Source: Gluconacetobacter aggeris | Lineage (GTDB): Bacteria > Pseudomonadota > Alphaproteobacteria > Acetobacterales > Acetobacteraceae | Reading direction: 5' to 3' | DNA length: 64,000 bases | Assembly: GCF_014174395.1 (NCBI RefSeq) | Contig: NZ_JABEQD010000008.1 | Span: 62,001-126,000, forward strand | Shown: one piece after another, positions 35,389-44,741 of the stretch | Numbering within the stretch: the stretch's first letter is position 1 | How the letters are laid out: each line of letters opens with the position of its first letter | Notes under the pieces: model-generated | The model's input: the letters and a program-made list of their open reading frames with translations, nothing else | Told to the model about the DNA's origin: nothing | The model's database searches: none | Program-made: the position numbers and the translations under genes

Positions 35389-37917
35389 TCAGAGGGAGAG
35401 GTCCAGTTGCATGTAGTAGTAGCCGCCGAACAGACCCATCTGCTGAACATCCATGTTATAGATTTCGGACCCGAGATATTGCACCGCGTACGGAAGCTTG
35501 CGGGGATAGGCGTTGCCGACATTGTTGGCCCCCAGCGTGGCGTGCAGGCGCGGCGTCACCTGGTAGCCTATCGCAAGATCGGTCTGGAAGCGCGGCGTCT
35601 GGACCCAGCGCAGGAACTGCGTGACCGAATTGACCATGGACGCCGGCACGTCGTTCCAATAGGTATTGTTCGACGTCGTGCGTCCGTAGCGGGTTTCATG
35701 CACCGAGAAATCCAGCTTTCCCCAGGTCCAGCGGCCGCCGAAGATCAGCTTGTTGCGCGGCATGTACGAGGTCAGGAACGACCTTTGCTGCGCGTTCAGC
35801 AGCGTGTTTCCGTTCAGGTCGGTCCCGACGGAGCGGATGTTGGTCTGGTTGAAATTGACCGCCGCGTCCCAGTTGATTCTTCCATATCGGCCCAGATTGG
35901 TCAGATAGGTGGCCGTGATGTCCATGCCGCGCGTGCGCGTCGATGCGCCGTTCGTCTCATACTGTGCCGTCGCGGTCGCCGACGTGGAAGGGAAGAAGAG
36001 CCCGGACAGTTCCATCGCCTGAATGGCCTTGGCACCGCCATAGACGCCGCCGATCACGATACGGTCACGAATGTCGATCTGATAGGCATCCAGAGAGAGA
36101 TGCATGTTCGTGATGGGATTGAGGATGATGCCGGCGCTGAAACTCGTCGAGCGTTCGGGTTTCAGCGGCCGGGCGCCCAGCAGCCGGGCGCCGGGCGAGT
36201 GCACGCCCAGGACACCGGAGGCCGATGTCGGCGATTCCGTCAGACTGGAGAAATTCTGCTCGGCGAGGGTCGGCGCGCGAAAACCGCTGCTGACGGTGCC
36301 ACGAACGGCAAAATACCTGTTCACGTCATAACGGGTCGAGACCTTGCCGATCTCGGTATCGCCGACATCGGTATAGTGCTCGAACCGTCCGGCGAAATCG
36401 GCTTTCCATCCCTTCAGGAATTCCGTCCCGACATCGATATACCCCGCCGTTACGTCGCGGCTCGACGTGCTGGCGAGGCCGGGCGGGATCGCATGCTGGC
36501 CCTGGGCGCCCGATATATAATAGGCGTTGTAATCCCCGGCACCGATCTTGTAGGTCTCGTACCGATATTCGGCACCGATCGCGAAGTTGAGCGGGCCCGC
36601 CAGAACCCCCGTATCGAAGCTGCGCCGGAAATCGAGGTTGTTCGTCCACTGCGTGGTCGTGTAGGCGGTCTGGTGGAATTCGGTCGGTGTGTAGCCGTAG
36701 GTTTGCAGCAAGCTCTGGCTGCCGGTATTGGCGATGTTCACGTCGTTATGGTTGCCGCCATATGTCGTCGACAGATCGAAATCGAAGCCCAGGAACGTCT
36801 TCCCCCTGAAGCCGACCGTGACACCGTAATCGGTCTCGTCGGTCTGGATGATGGGAACATAGCCGTTGGGGAAGAGCGTGGGGAAGGTCGCCCCCGGCAC
36901 GTCCACGCCGGTCCGGAAATTCTGCAACGCGTCGGCGACCTTGTGGCCGAAGGTCGAGAAGGAATAAAGCGTCAGGTCGTTCCTGACATTGTATTCCATG
37001 TTGTAGCCGAGCACGACCTGGACCGCGCGTGGCATGCTCATGATCGGATTGTCGTATCTGTTCGTGCGCTTGTCCCATCCGCCACGGATGGCATGATCCT
37101 GGAACTTGAAATCCGCACCCAGGTTGAAGAAGCCATTGTTCGGCAATTCGAAGCCGGCCCCGATATAATCCTTCGAGGTAAAACCATCCCCTTTGTAATA
37201 TCCGCCATTATTGGCCGACATCTGGATACCATGCTTGCGGTGCGTCAGGATGACGTTGATGACCCCCGCGATGGCATCCGACCCGTACTGAGCGGCAGCA
37301 CCGTCTTCCAGCACTTCGATATGATCGATTTCCGAGACCGGAATCATGTCGATATCGACCGGTGTGGTGCCCTGTTGCGGGCCGGGCGCGTAATAGACGG
37401 TCGACGTGGTGTGGCGGCGCTTGCCATCGACCAGAATGAGCGTCTGGTTCGATGTCAGGCCGCGCATGTTGATCGAATCGATTGTATTGGCTGTGCCCGT
37501 GCCGACGGTCTGGCGGGTCAGGGACGGAATCAGCGTGGTCAGTGCGTCGCGCAGGTCGGCCTGCCCGGTGGATTTGAGCTGTGCCGCCGAGATGACGACG
37601 ACAGGACTGATACTGTCGCGGGCTTTCGCATGCGGATCGCGGGTCCCCGTCACGATCACCTGTTCATCGGCTTCCCCAGAGGCAAAATGGCGTGCGGGGG
37701 ACGCCTTGACGGGCGCCAGGACGGAGGCCGCCATCGGCGCCGGCAGCGAGGCAGGCCGTGGCGCCGGCGCGGACGGACTGCGCGCCGACGCGGCGGCGTG
37801 ACCCTTCGCCGCACGCGCCGCCTTGGTATTCTGACCGGTCGCCGCGAAACCCTCGGACGCGATCACGGCCGGAAGTACAACGGCGAGAGCCGTCGAGAAA
37901 AGTGCCTGACGCTTCAT
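35389..37917 (-). CDS. TonB-dependent outer-membrane receptor
   Basis: An 842-residue receptor with signal peptide MKRQALFSTALAVVLPAVIASEGFAA, an Ala/Pro-rich spacer at about 30-75, and a TonB box-like EQVIVTGTRD. The plug domain has TGQADLRDALTTLIPSLTRQ, NMRGLTSNQTLILVDGKRRH and VEVLEDGAAAQYGSDAIAGVINVIL. The 22-strand barrel runs to the C-terminal YYYMQLDLSL. The ligand is not deducible; the lack of siderophore genes and the neighbouring monooxygenase and catabolic genes suggest an organic compound rather than iron. The start at 37917 is the one giving a clean signal peptide. Confidence 0.92.
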   Translation of the reverse strand: MKRQALFSTALAVVLPAVIASEGFAATGQNTKAARAAKGHAAASARSPSAPAPRPASLPAPMAASVLAPVKASPARHFASGEADEQVIVTGTRDPHAKARDSISPVVVISAAQLKSTGQADLRDALTTLIPSLTRQTVGTGTANTIDSINMRGLTSNQTLILVDGKRRHTTSTVYYAPGPQQGTTPVDIDMIPVSEIDHIEVLEDGAAAQYGSDAIAGVINVILTHRKHGIQMSANNGGYYKGDGFTSKDYIGAGFELPNNGFFNLGADFKFQDHAIRGGWDKRTNRYDNPIMSMPRAVQVVLGYNMEYNVRNDLTLYSFSTFGHKVADALQNFRTGVDVPGATFPTLFPNGYVPIIQTDETDYGVTVGFRGKTFLGFDFDLSTTYGGNHNDVNIANTGSQSLLQTYGYTPTEFHQTAYTTTQWTNNLDFRRSFDTGVLAGPLNFAIGAEYRYETYKIGAGDYNAYYISGAQGQHAIPPGLASTSSRDVTAGYIDVGTEFLKGWKADFAGRFEHYTDVGDTEIGKVSTRYDVNRYFAVRGTVSSGFRAPTLAEQNFSSLTESPTSASGVLGVHSPGARLLGARPLKPERSTSFSAGIILNPITNMHLSLDAYQIDIRDRIVIGGVYGGAKAIQAMELSGLFFPSTSATATAQYETNGASTRTRGMDITATYLTNLGRYGRINWDAAVNFNQTNIRSVGTDLNGNTLLNAQQRSFLTSYMPRNKLIFGGRWTWGKLDFSVHETRYGRTTSNNTYWNDVPASMVNSVTQFLRWVQTPRFQTDLAIGYQVTPRLHATLGANNVGNAYPRKLPYAVQYLGSEIYNMDVQQMGLFGGYYYMQLDLSL

Positions 37918-38541
37918 TCTGCTCTGCCTTCTTCGCCTCTTCTGCGCCGCGCGACGCGGCATTCTCCAGACACGGGATCGCTCCGATCGAGAATGGTTGC
38001 CTCATTCCGCCAGGCATCGAACCCGATGCATGAGGAAGCCTATCTCAGTTCGGATAAGCAACAAAACATATATAGGTCGCGATCTGATATTGTTTTTACG
38101 GTTAAGATGAAAAGAATTCCCGCTTCCGCGTTTCCGGACATCGTCCCTGTTTGGTATCTGCCGCGCAGGATCTGTGCCTCTTGCATGACCGATCCTCGCT
38201 CAGAAAATCCGGAATGTATCGATCGCTTTTTATTTCGAAGACGAAAAAAATTCATCGTATGATCACCTCATGGAAAGATTTCGTGCCGTTTCCTCCACCT
38301 GGATGAGGCATGAGTCTTCGCTCGCCGCTCTGCGTACGGGCCGTGGCCTCAGCCGCCATCGAGCGGCCGACCGGGATTTTTTATCTCCGCCGGCGCCAGC
38401 CACCCTCCCCTCTGGCGATGGAATGGCGTTTGCGGCATGAGGCCGCCCCGCCCATGCCGGTTCACGGCCAGGCACCCGGGCACGGCGCGAGGAGTTCCGA
38501 TTTCGTAATAATGTGATATCCATGTGTTCCCTGAGAGGAAA
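37918..38541. other. Long gene-free stretch upstream of the TonB receptor
   Basis: Base composition becomes AT-rich from about 38040 to 38260, with runs such as TATATATG on the minus strand. The receptor promoter is likely to be here, but I cannot define one. No coding signal with plausible codon use is seen on either strand. Confidence 0.5.
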
Positions 38542-38739
38542 ATGGAAATGTCGCCTTCCGGGATCGAGAAAATTTCCGGCGGATTGGAGCGGCTGAACGA
38601 ACGGGTACGGCAGGATCTGCGATGGCTCGATCTTCCGACGCGTCCGTGGGTGCCGCCGCAATCCGTCGATCGGCAGCAGGTCATCGATGTCGCGGTCGTC
38701 GGCGCGGGGATGGCCGGCCTGCGCCTGCTGAAAGGCTGA
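38542..38739 (+). pseudogene. N-terminal remnant of an FAD/NAD(P)-binding oxidoreductase
   Basis: From ATG 38542 (AGAGGAAA upstream) the frame reads LERLNERVRQDLRWLDLPTRPW followed by VIDVAVVGAGMAGL, the start of a flavin monooxygenase or amine-type oxidoreductase with a GxGxxG dinucleotide site. It then breaks at RLLKG and a stop. The remaining several hundred residues are missing. A gene killed by deletion or frameshift just after the Rossmann motif. Confidence 0.6.
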
Positions 38740-38759
38740 GCAATGCCTGGGAGAGTTCG

Positions 38760-38928
38760 CGTCCGCTTCCTGGAAGCGGGTGCCTTATGTCGAACCGGTC
38801 GACATCGCCCGGGCAGGCCCGCAGCAGCTTGGACATCATCGGCCTTATCCATGCCGTTGCGATCTTCGGCTGGGCTAACCGGTTGATGCACCCGCCCGGC
38901 CATGTCGTGCCGGCGGCGCGGAATTGCT
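38760..38928 (+). pseudogene. Possible debris of a carboxymuconolactone decarboxylase/AhpD-like gene
   Basis: Near 38860-38910 the frame reads HAVAIFGWANRLMHPPG, which resembles the C-terminal helix of peroxidase-related CMD-domain proteins (xVAxFxWxNRLMxxxG). Just upstream, in another frame, SWKRVPYVEPVDIARAG may be an N-terminal piece. Too short to be sure. Confidence 0.35.
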
Positions 38929-38976
38929 GACTCCTCGATCGCGAGAAAAATACCCAACAGTACAGGAGTAAAGCCG

Positions 38977-40134
38977 ATGCTTTTAAAGAGACGACACCTG
39001 CTGACGGGCCTGGCCTGCGCGGCGGCCCCCGCGGCCCTGGCCGCGTCGCCCCGCAAATCCGTGGTCGTCGTCGGGGCCGGTATCATCGGCGCGTCGGTCG
39101 GCTACCACCTTGCCTCCTACGGCGCTGACGTCACGATTATCAATCGTGCCGGCCCAGGGCAGGAAACCACGGCCAAATCCTTTGCCTGGTTGAATGCATT
39201 CAACAAGAAACCCTATTCCTACTATACATTGAACATGCTTGGCATCCTGGGCTGGCGTCGCCTCCAGCAGGAAATCGGCACGGACCTCGCCATCCAATGG
39301 GGCGGCGGCGTCTCGTGGCACGCCGACGAACAGAATGCCGTGGAAGAAACACTGGACATCATTCGCAGGCTCGAAGGCTGGGGCTATCCCATCCGCAGGA
39401 TCGGCAAGGCGGAGGTCGAGGCCCAGTTGCCGGGCGTTCGGACCGGGTCGTGCGCCATTGCCTGGAAATCCGACATCGACGGGACGGTGGACCCGGTCGC
39501 CGCGGCGGAAGCCCTGGTCGCGGCCGCGGCCAGGAAGGGCGCGCGTCTTGCCATGGGCACCAATGTACTGGCCCTTGACCGGACGGGCGGGCGTGTCACG
39601 GGCGTGCAGACCGGCAAAGGCCTGATCCGCGCGGATCACGTCGTGCTCTGCATGGGCAATGATACACCGGCAATGGCGGCAACGGCGGGACTGAAGACTC
39701 CGCTCAAGGAATCAAGAGGCGTTCTGGCCCATACGGAGCCGCTTCGCCCTCTTTTCGGGCGGGTGGTCATGCCGCCGGGCTGCGACATCAAGCAGAATCC
39801 CGATGGGCGCCTTGTCACCGGCTCCAATTTCGGCGACAGCGGCGATACGCCGGCCGACGCCGCCACGGGCGCGAGGTTCCTGGCGCAAGTCCGAAAGTTC
39901 TTCCCTCACCTGGCCCCCCTGCCGCTCGAATTCATGACCCTCGGCCACAGGGTACTGCCGGTCGACGGGCATCCTATCGTCGGCGCCTCGGCCAGCGATC
40001 CGAACGTCTATGCCGCCGTCATGCACAGCGGCATGACGCAGGCTCCGATCATGGGACAATGCATCGCAATGGAAGTCCTGAACGGTGTTCCCGTCGACTG
40101 GCTCTCCGATTATCGGCCCAGCCGGTTCGCATAA
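38977..40134 (+). CDS. Tat-exported FAD-dependent oxidoreductase (DAO family)
   Basis: A 385-residue FAD enzyme with a twin-arginine leader (MLLKRRHLLTGLACAAAPAALAAS), so it should act in the periplasm. SVVVVGAGIIGASVGYHLASYGADVTIINR is the dinucleotide-binding unit, GQETTAKSFAWLNAF is the flavin block, and HRVLPVDGHPIVGAS with AVMHSGMTQAPIMGQ closes the site as in glycine/D-amino acid oxidases. Start ATG 38977 has GGAG upstream. The substrate is probably an amine or amino acid. It stands alone before dapB. Confidence 0.85.
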   Translation: MLLKRRHLLTGLACAAAPAALAASPRKSVVVVGAGIIGASVGYHLASYGADVTIINRAGPGQETTAKSFAWLNAFNKKPYSYYTLNMLGILGWRRLQQEIGTDLAIQWGGGVSWHADEQNAVEETLDIIRRLEGWGYPIRRIGKAEVEAQLPGVRTGSCAIAWKSDIDGTVDPVAAAEALVAAAARKGARLAMGTNVLALDRTGGRVTGVQTGKGLIRADHVVLCMGNDTPAMAATAGLKTPLKESRGVLAHTEPLRPLFGRVVMPPGCDIKQNPDGRLVTGSNFGDSGDTPADAATGARFLAQVRKFFPHLAPLPLEFMTLGHRVLPVDGHPIVGASASDPNVYAAVMHSGMTQAPIMGQCIAMEVLNGVPVDWLSDYRPSRFA

Positions 40135-40239
40135 GCATCGGCGAATCCCCCTGTGGACGAAGACCGCCGGAATCCATGCGTCCCAGGGGGCGCAGACCTA
40201 TCGGGCAATCGTGCCTCTCGCCGCTTTTGGAGCATGACA

Positions 40240-41016
40240 ATGACGACAGACAGGATGCGGATCGGCATCGCCGGCATCAACGGGCGCGTCGGGCGCCTTC
40301 TGCGCGAAGAGGTCGCGGCGGCCGGCGCCACCCTGGCTGGCGGTACCAGCCGCGATCCGCATGCCGACAGGTCCGAGGGCCTGTTCGCCACGCTCGGCGA
40401 TCTGGCCCCGCTGTGCGATGCGGTGATCGACTTCACCCATGCCGTCACCGTCCGCGCGCACGCCGCCGCCCTGGCGAAATCAGGCGTGGCCTGGGTGCTG
40501 GGCACGACCGGCCTGTCGGACATCGACCAGGAAGCCGTCGCCACGGCCGCCCGCACCATCCCCGTGGTGCAGGCCGCGAATTACTCACCGGGCGTCACCC
40601 TGGTCACGCGCCTGGCACGCCAGATGGCCGAAGTGCTGCCCGCTGCGGTCTACGATGCCGAAATCCTGGAAATGCACCACCGCCAGAAAGTCGACGCACC
40701 ATCCGGCACCGCGCTTGCGATCGGCCAGGCGGTGGCCGACGGGCGGGGCATCGACCTGTCCAGCCATATGGAATCCGGGCGCACCGGCCATACCGGCCCG
40801 CGCCAGGCCGACGCGATCGGTTTCGCATCCCTGCGCGGCGGGCAGATCGTGGGGGAACATACGCTGACCTTCACCTCGGCCAGCGAACAGATCGCCCTGA
40901 CGCATCGCGCCTTCGATCGGCGCGTCTTCGCCGCCGGCGCGGTGCGGGCCGCACTGTGGCTGCGGGGCCGCCCGCCGGGCCTGTACACCATGGAAGACGT
41001 TCTGGGACTTCGATAA
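40240..41016 (+). CDS. dapB: 4-hydroxy-tetrahydrodipicolinate reductase DapB
   Basis: Reduces hydroxy-tetrahydrodipicolinate with NAD(P)H in lysine and diaminopimelate synthesis. I start at the ATG with GGAG seven bases upstream, giving 258 residues beginning MTTDRMRIGIAGINGRVGR. GINGRVGR is the nucleotide site, VLGTTGLSD and AANYSPGV are family blocks, and EMHHRQKVDAPSGTA carries the catalytic His-His and the Lys. Cytoplasmic, single gene. Confidence 0.95.
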   Translation: MTTDRMRIGIAGINGRVGRLLREEVAAAGATLAGGTSRDPHADRSEGLFATLGDLAPLCDAVIDFTHAVTVRAHAAALAKSGVAWVLGTTGLSDIDQEAVATAARTIPVVQAANYSPGVTLVTRLARQMAEVLPAAVYDAEILEMHHRQKVDAPSGTALAIGQAVADGRGIDLSSHMESGRTGHTGPRQADAIGFASLRGGQIVGEHTLTFTSASEQIALTHRAFDRRVFAAGAVRAALWLRGRPPGLYTMEDVLGLR

Positions 41017-41190
41017 ATCTCGGAGAATCCGGACAGTTCCGCGGAGATAGATCAGGCGGGCCAGCGGCCATGCCTATCGTCAGGATAAAACCTTACCTAT
41101 CGCCCGGTCCATGATTGTCGCACGTTGCTCAATGGCCGTCATTAAACAGCTTGCAGGACGGTCCGGGGCGCAACACGCTCCAAAACGACG

Positions 41191-41212
41191 AAAGCCGCCT
41201 TGCGGCGGCTTT
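41191..41212 (-). terminator. Rho-independent terminator after tRNA-Gly
   Basis: On the minus strand AAAGCCGCC and GGCGGCTTT form a 9-bp stem with a GCAA loop, followed by CGTCGTTTT. It lies 31 bases after the 3' end of the tRNA gene. GNRA-loop stems of this kind are efficient terminators. Confidence 0.75.
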
Positions 41213-41242
41213 CTCGTATCCGACTGATTTCCTGTGGAAATC

Positions 41243-41317
41243 TGGAGCGGGCGATGGGATTCGAACCCACGACCCCAACCTTGGCAAGGTTGTGCTCTAC
41301 CCCTGAGCTACGCCCGC
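41243..41317 (-). tRNA. tRNA-Gly (anticodon GCC)
   Basis: Read on the minus strand: acceptor stem GCGGGCG/CGCCCGC, D arm GCTC-AGGGGTA-GAGC, anticodon stem CAACC/GGTTG with loop TTGCCAA (anticodon GCC), variable GGGTC, T arm GTGGG-TTCGAAT-CCCAT, discriminator T and an encoded CCA. All stems pair perfectly. 75 nt with CCA. Confidence 0.97.
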
Positions 41318-41337
41318 TCACCGTGTCGGTGAACGGG

Positions 41338-41366
41338 GGTTTAAGGGAAAGCAGATCGGCTGACAA
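41338..41366 (-). promoter_or_regulatory. Candidate promoter of tRNA-Gly
   Basis: On the minus strand TTGTCA (41366-41361) and TAAACC (41343-41338) are spaced by 17 bases, ending 20 bases before the mature 5' end. The -10 is weak, the -35 and spacing good. Confidence 0.4.
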
Positions 41367-41510
41367 GGGGGGAAAATGCCCTTCCGTGTTTTTTATGTCG
41401 GGGGTGCTTTGCCGCTTGTGAGACAGGTGGGCGATGACAATGTTAGAGTCAGCATGAGGCCGGGCATACCCGGCGGTAGAGCACGATAAAAACAGGCAGG
41501 ATCGGTTTTC

Positions 41511-42509
41511 ATGGAGTACATCATCGGTCAGTCCCGAGCAGCTCAGCGCCCGGCGGGTGGCCTGATTGACGAAGCGGGGGCCCCTGCGATGGCAAGCGCC
41601 GCAGCACATAACGACGCCGGGATGATCGTCGATGGCAACCAGGACACGTTCATGCAGGACGTGCTGGAAGCCAGCCGCACCATGCCGGTCCTAGTCGATT
41701 TCTGGGCCACTTGGTGCGGGCCCTGCAAACAGTTGACGCCGGTTCTGGAAAAGATCGTCCGGTCGGCCGGTGGCCGGGTCAAGTTGGTCAAGATCGACGT
41801 GGATGCCAACCGGGCCCTGGCCCAGCAGTTGGCGCAGGTCGGGCTGCCGCTGCAATCCATTCCGCTGGTCGCGGCCTTCTGGCAGGGGCAGATTCTCGAC
41901 CTGTTCCAGGGCGCGCAGCCGGAAAGCGAGATCAAGCGTTTCGTCGAAGGCCTGTTGCAGGCGGCAGGGGGCGGCAGCATGCCGGCCGCGGACCTGATTG
42001 CCGCCGCCCGCGCCGCACTGGATGCCGGCAGCGCCGAGGAAGCAGCCGGACTCTATTCCCAGACCATCGAAATCGAGCCCGAGAACCCGGCCGCCTGGGG
42101 CGGGCTGACGCGGGCCCTGATCGCCATGGGGGACGAGGACGCCGCCGAGGCCGCCCTGGCCGACGTGCCGGCCAAGATCGCCGAACATGCGGAAATCACC
42201 GGTGCCCGCGCGGCCCTGGACCTGAAGCGTGAAGGCCGCAAGGCTGCCGAGGCCGCCGAGGAGCTGCGCCAGCGTCTGGCCGCCAACCCGGCCGACCATG
42301 AGGCACGCTATGAGCTGGCGGCAGCATTGAACGCGGCGGGCCTGCGGCAGGAAGCCGCCGACGAATTGCTGAGCATCATGCGTCAGGATCGTGGCTGGAA
42401 TGACGATGCCGCGCGGTTGCAGTTGATCCGGCTGTTCGAAGCCTGGGGGCATGACGACCCCGCGACCTTGCAGGCGCGGCGGCGCATGTCCGCATTGCTG
42501 TTTTCGTGA
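41511..42509 (+). CDS. YbbN/CnoX-like thioredoxin-domain co-chaperone
   Basis: A 332-residue protein: an N-terminal thioredoxin domain with WCGPCK (Cys69, Cys72), then an Ala/Glu-rich TPR-like helical region at about 155-325 (ADLIAAARAALDAGSAEEAAGLY, NPADHEARYELAAALNAAG). This is the CnoX/YbbN layout, a holdase that guards proteins against oxidative damage and hands them to GroEL or DnaK. Unlike E. coli YbbN, which lacks an active WCGPC, this one keeps both cysteines, as in alphaproteobacterial forms. The start MEYIIG is typical of the family. Confidence 0.9.
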   Translation: MEYIIGQSRAAQRPAGGLIDEAGAPAMASAAAHNDAGMIVDGNQDTFMQDVLEASRTMPVLVDFWATWCGPCKQLTPVLEKIVRSAGGRVKLVKIDVDANRALAQQLAQVGLPLQSIPLVAAFWQGQILDLFQGAQPESEIKRFVEGLLQAAGGGSMPAADLIAAARAALDAGSAEEAAGLYSQTIEIEPENPAAWGGLTRALIAMGDEDAAEAALADVPAKIAEHAEITGARAALDLKREGRKAAEAAEELRQRLAANPADHEARYELAAALNAAGLRQEAADELLSIMRQDRGWNDDAARLQLIRLFEAWGHDDPATLQARRRMSALLFS

Positions 42510-42579
42510 CGTGCGCCCCCATGGCCTGCCAGCGTTGATCGACGACGACGTTCCCCGTGCTGTCCCGCGCCTGCGGGAC

Positions 42580-43248
42580 ATGACGCTGGCGGACATGCCG
42601 GCCGAACTGGGCTTGTTCCCGCTCCGCGAGGTTCTGCTGCTGCCACGGGGCAAGCTGCCGCTGAATGTCTTCGAGCCGCGCTATGTCGCGTTGCTTGAGG
42701 ACGCGCTGGCCGGGAACCGGCTGATCGGCATGATCCAGCCGCGTGACGATGCCATGGACGACGAGGATGGCGAGAACGGCGAGGATCAGTTCCCGCCCCT
42801 GTACGATATCGGCGCCGTCGGGCGTGTGACCTCGTTCACCGAACGGGCCGACGGAACCTATGCCGTGACGCTGACCGGCCTGGCCCGGTTCCGCCTGTTG
42901 CGCGAAACCGGCCTGCACCGTGGCTATCGCCGGGCGCGAATCGATGTGTCGTCCTTCGCCAGCGACCTGACGGACAGTGCGGACCTGTTCTTCGATCGCA
43001 GCCGCATGCTGACGGCGCTGCGGCGCTATTGCAGCCTGCGGGGATTCGGCACGCGCTGGAACGTGATCGAGCAGATGGATGACGAGACGCTGCTGATCAC
43101 CCTGCCGATGATCTGCCCCTTCCCCGCCGCCAAAAAACAGGCGCTGCTCGAATCCGCCTCGCTGAACGACCGGGCGCGGACATTGCAGACCCTGCTGGAA
43201 CTGGCTGGACATGAACCCGGCGACGATGCATCTCACCCACCAGTGTGA
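42580..43248 (+). CDS. LON peptidase substrate-binding domain protein
   Basis: A 222-residue protein with only the N-terminal (LAN) domain of Lon protease: LGLFPLREVLLLPRGKLPLNVFEPRYVALLEDAL, IGMIQPRDDA, VGRVTSFTERADGTYAVTLTG. It has no ATPase or protease domain. A role as adaptor or peptide binder is guessed for such proteins. I start at ATG of MTLADMPAEL because the domain begins there; a GTG at 42511, overlapping the previous stop region, would add 23 residues. Follows the thioredoxin gene on the same strand. Confidence 0.85.
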   Translation: MTLADMPAELGLFPLREVLLLPRGKLPLNVFEPRYVALLEDALAGNRLIGMIQPRDDAMDDEDGENGEDQFPPLYDIGAVGRVTSFTERADGTYAVTLTGLARFRLLRETGLHRGYRRARIDVSSFASDLTDSADLFFDRSRMLTALRRYCSLRGFGTRWNVIEQMDDETLLITLPMICPFPAAKKQALLESASLNDRARTLQTLLELAGHEPGDDASHPPV

Positions 43249-43314
43249 GGCCCCATCCACACGACGCCGGATGGGCTGCCTCCGCAACCGGCCATGCGTA
43301 CAGGAGACCAGCCG

Positions 43315-43506
43315 ATGACCGAAACCGCCCAGCCCCCCCTGGACCCGCGCCTGCTGTCGATCCTGGTCTGTCCCGTCACCAAGGGGCCACTGATCTATGA
43401 CCGCGAGGCCGGGGAACTGATCAGCCGCCAGGCCGGTCTGGCCTTTCCGATCCGCGACGGCATTCCCATCATGCTGCCGGACGAGGCCCGTTCGCTCGAC
43501 GCCTGA
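43315..43506 (+). CDS. Trm112-family small protein (UPF0434)
   Basis: A 63-residue protein: [51 protein letters not shown] is the full Trm112-like domain. It has a single Cys, so it does not keep the four-Cys zinc site of eukaryotic Trm112, as is usual in bacterial members. ATG 43315 has AGGAGA upstream. The family activates methyltransferases in eukaryotes; the bacterial role is uncertain. Confidence 0.88.
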   Translation: MTETAQPPLDPRLLSILVCPVTKGPLIYDREAGELISRQAGLAFPIRDGIPIMLPDEARSLDA

Positions 43507-43509
43507 GAC

Positions 43510-43622
43510 AAGGGCGTTGCCCTTGACCCACCAAAGGGCAGTCGTCCTTTGGAAACCCATTCGTTATCAAATGATCGGGGTGCAGGGCCTCAGGCCCTGC
43601 CGGGTCCAGGGCAGAGCCCTGG
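43510..43622. repeat. Intergenic element of four successive hairpins
   Basis: Four inverted repeats follow each other: AAGGGC/GCCCTT (43510-43524), CCAAAGG/CCTTTGG (43531-43552), GCAGGGCCT/AGGCCCTGC (43582-43600, one-base loop) and CCAGGGC/GCCCTGG (43606-43622). It fills the gap between the convergent Trm112-like and panC genes. Composite elements of this style are common between genes in acetic acid bacteria (from memory); it may act as a bidirectional terminator. Confidence 0.7.
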
Positions 43623-43633
43623 CCTGACGCAGC

Positions 43634-44515
43634 CTACATCTTCGCGGGCAGAACCGGCACATTGTCGATCAGCCGCACGCCGGCCAGCCACGCGGCGACC
43701 AGCAGGCGCGCCGGCCGGCCGTCGAAGCGGGCCACCGGCGCCAGATCGGCTTCGCGCCGCAGGTCCAGATATTCCACATCGCTGAACCCGGCCGCCAGCA
43801 GGCGGTCGCGCGTTGTCGCCATGACCCTGTCCATGGACTGGCCATCGGCGATCGCGCGAGCCGCGTCTTCCAGCGCCCGTGGCAGGGCGCGGGCGCGGTC
43901 GCGGTCGCCGGGACCGGTCAGGCGACGGTTGCGCGACGACATCGCCAGCCCGTCGGCCTCACGCACGGTCGGACAGGTTTCCACCCGGATCGGGATGTCC
44001 AGATCGGCGGCCATCCGGCGGACGACATGCACCTGCTGGAAATCCTTCTCGCCAAAGAAGGACGCGTCGGCCTGGCTTTGCAGGAACAGTTTGCACACCA
44101 CGGTCGCCACCCCGTCGAAATGGCCGGGACGATGGGCACCGCACAGGCCATCCGACACGCCGCGCACCGACACGGTGGTGGCGAAGCCGGACGGATACAT
44201 CTCGGCCACCGTCGGCGCGTAAAGCACATGCGCGCCGGCTTCCGCCAGCAGGCGCGCATCGGCTTCCATGACGCGCGGATAGGTTTCGAGGTCCGCCGGA
44301 TTATCGAACTGGGTCGGGTTGACGAAGATCGAGACGATCACCCGATCGGTGGCGCGCAGGGCCGCGCGCACCAGGCTGAGATGCCCCTCATGCAGCGCGC
44401 CCATCGTCGGCACCAGCCCGACCGTCAGCCCGTCCCGTTTCCAGTCGCGCACCGCCTGCCGCAAGTCGGCGACGGCATGGAGCGTCCGCATGTCGGTGGT
44501 AAGCGTTTCCAGCAT
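43634..44515 (-). CDS. panC: Pantothenate synthetase PanC
   Basis: Joins pantoate and beta-alanine with ATP to make pantothenate. It has 293 residues from ATG 44515 (AGGA upstream). [18 protein letters not shown] carries the ATP-binding His pair, [34 protein letters not shown] and MSSRNRRL are the standard blocks. A start 8 codons downstream is possible but has no ribosome site. Cytoplasmic. Confidence 0.95.
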   Translation of the reverse strand: MLETLTTDMRTLHAVADLRQAVRDWKRDGLTVGLVPTMGALHEGHLSLVRAALRATDRVIVSIFVNPTQFDNPADLETYPRVMEADARLLAEAGAHVLYAPTVAEMYPSGFATTVSVRGVSDGLCGAHRPGHFDGVATVVCKLFLQSQADASFFGEKDFQQVHVVRRMAADLDIPIRVETCPTVREADGLAMSSRNRRLTGPGDRDRARALPRALEDAARAIADGQSMDRVMATTRDRLLAAGFSDVEYLDLRREADLAPVARFDGRPARLLVAAWLAGVRLIDNVPVLPAKM

Positions 44516-44648
44516 CTGTCCTGCCGTCCGTGGAGGGTTGCGTCCGGTTATATCGGCCCGTTTCCCCGGCATGGAAAGGCCGGCGCCATCTCTTCCGCGT
44601 GAGCCGGAATGTCTGCTATGAACGGCTGCGGCCTGGTATCCCGCATGC

Positions 44649-44668
44649 GAAATTCATGCATGAATTTC
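44649..44668. promoter_or_regulatory. Perfect 20-bp palindrome between divergent genes
   Basis: Arms GAAATTCATG and CATGAATTTC meet without a loop. It lies in the 226-base gap between the divergent panC and lipoprotein starts. The AT-rich arms stand out in a GC-rich gap, suggesting a dimeric regulator site. Confidence 0.45.
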
Positions 44669-44741
44669 CGAGACCGGCAGGCGACCAGGATATTCTTTTT
44701 ATCCAGTCTCCGCCGGGCGGAGACCGGGCAGGAGGCCCCCT

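Noticed and set aside
38040-38255. A 71-codon minus-strand frame upstream of the TonB receptor
   Set aside because: AT-rich non-coding style DNA, no ribosome site, no recognisable domain.
35323-38262. A 979-codon plus-strand frame over the TonB receptor
   Set aside because: Antisense shadow of the receptor; the receptor has a signal peptide, plug and barrel motifs.
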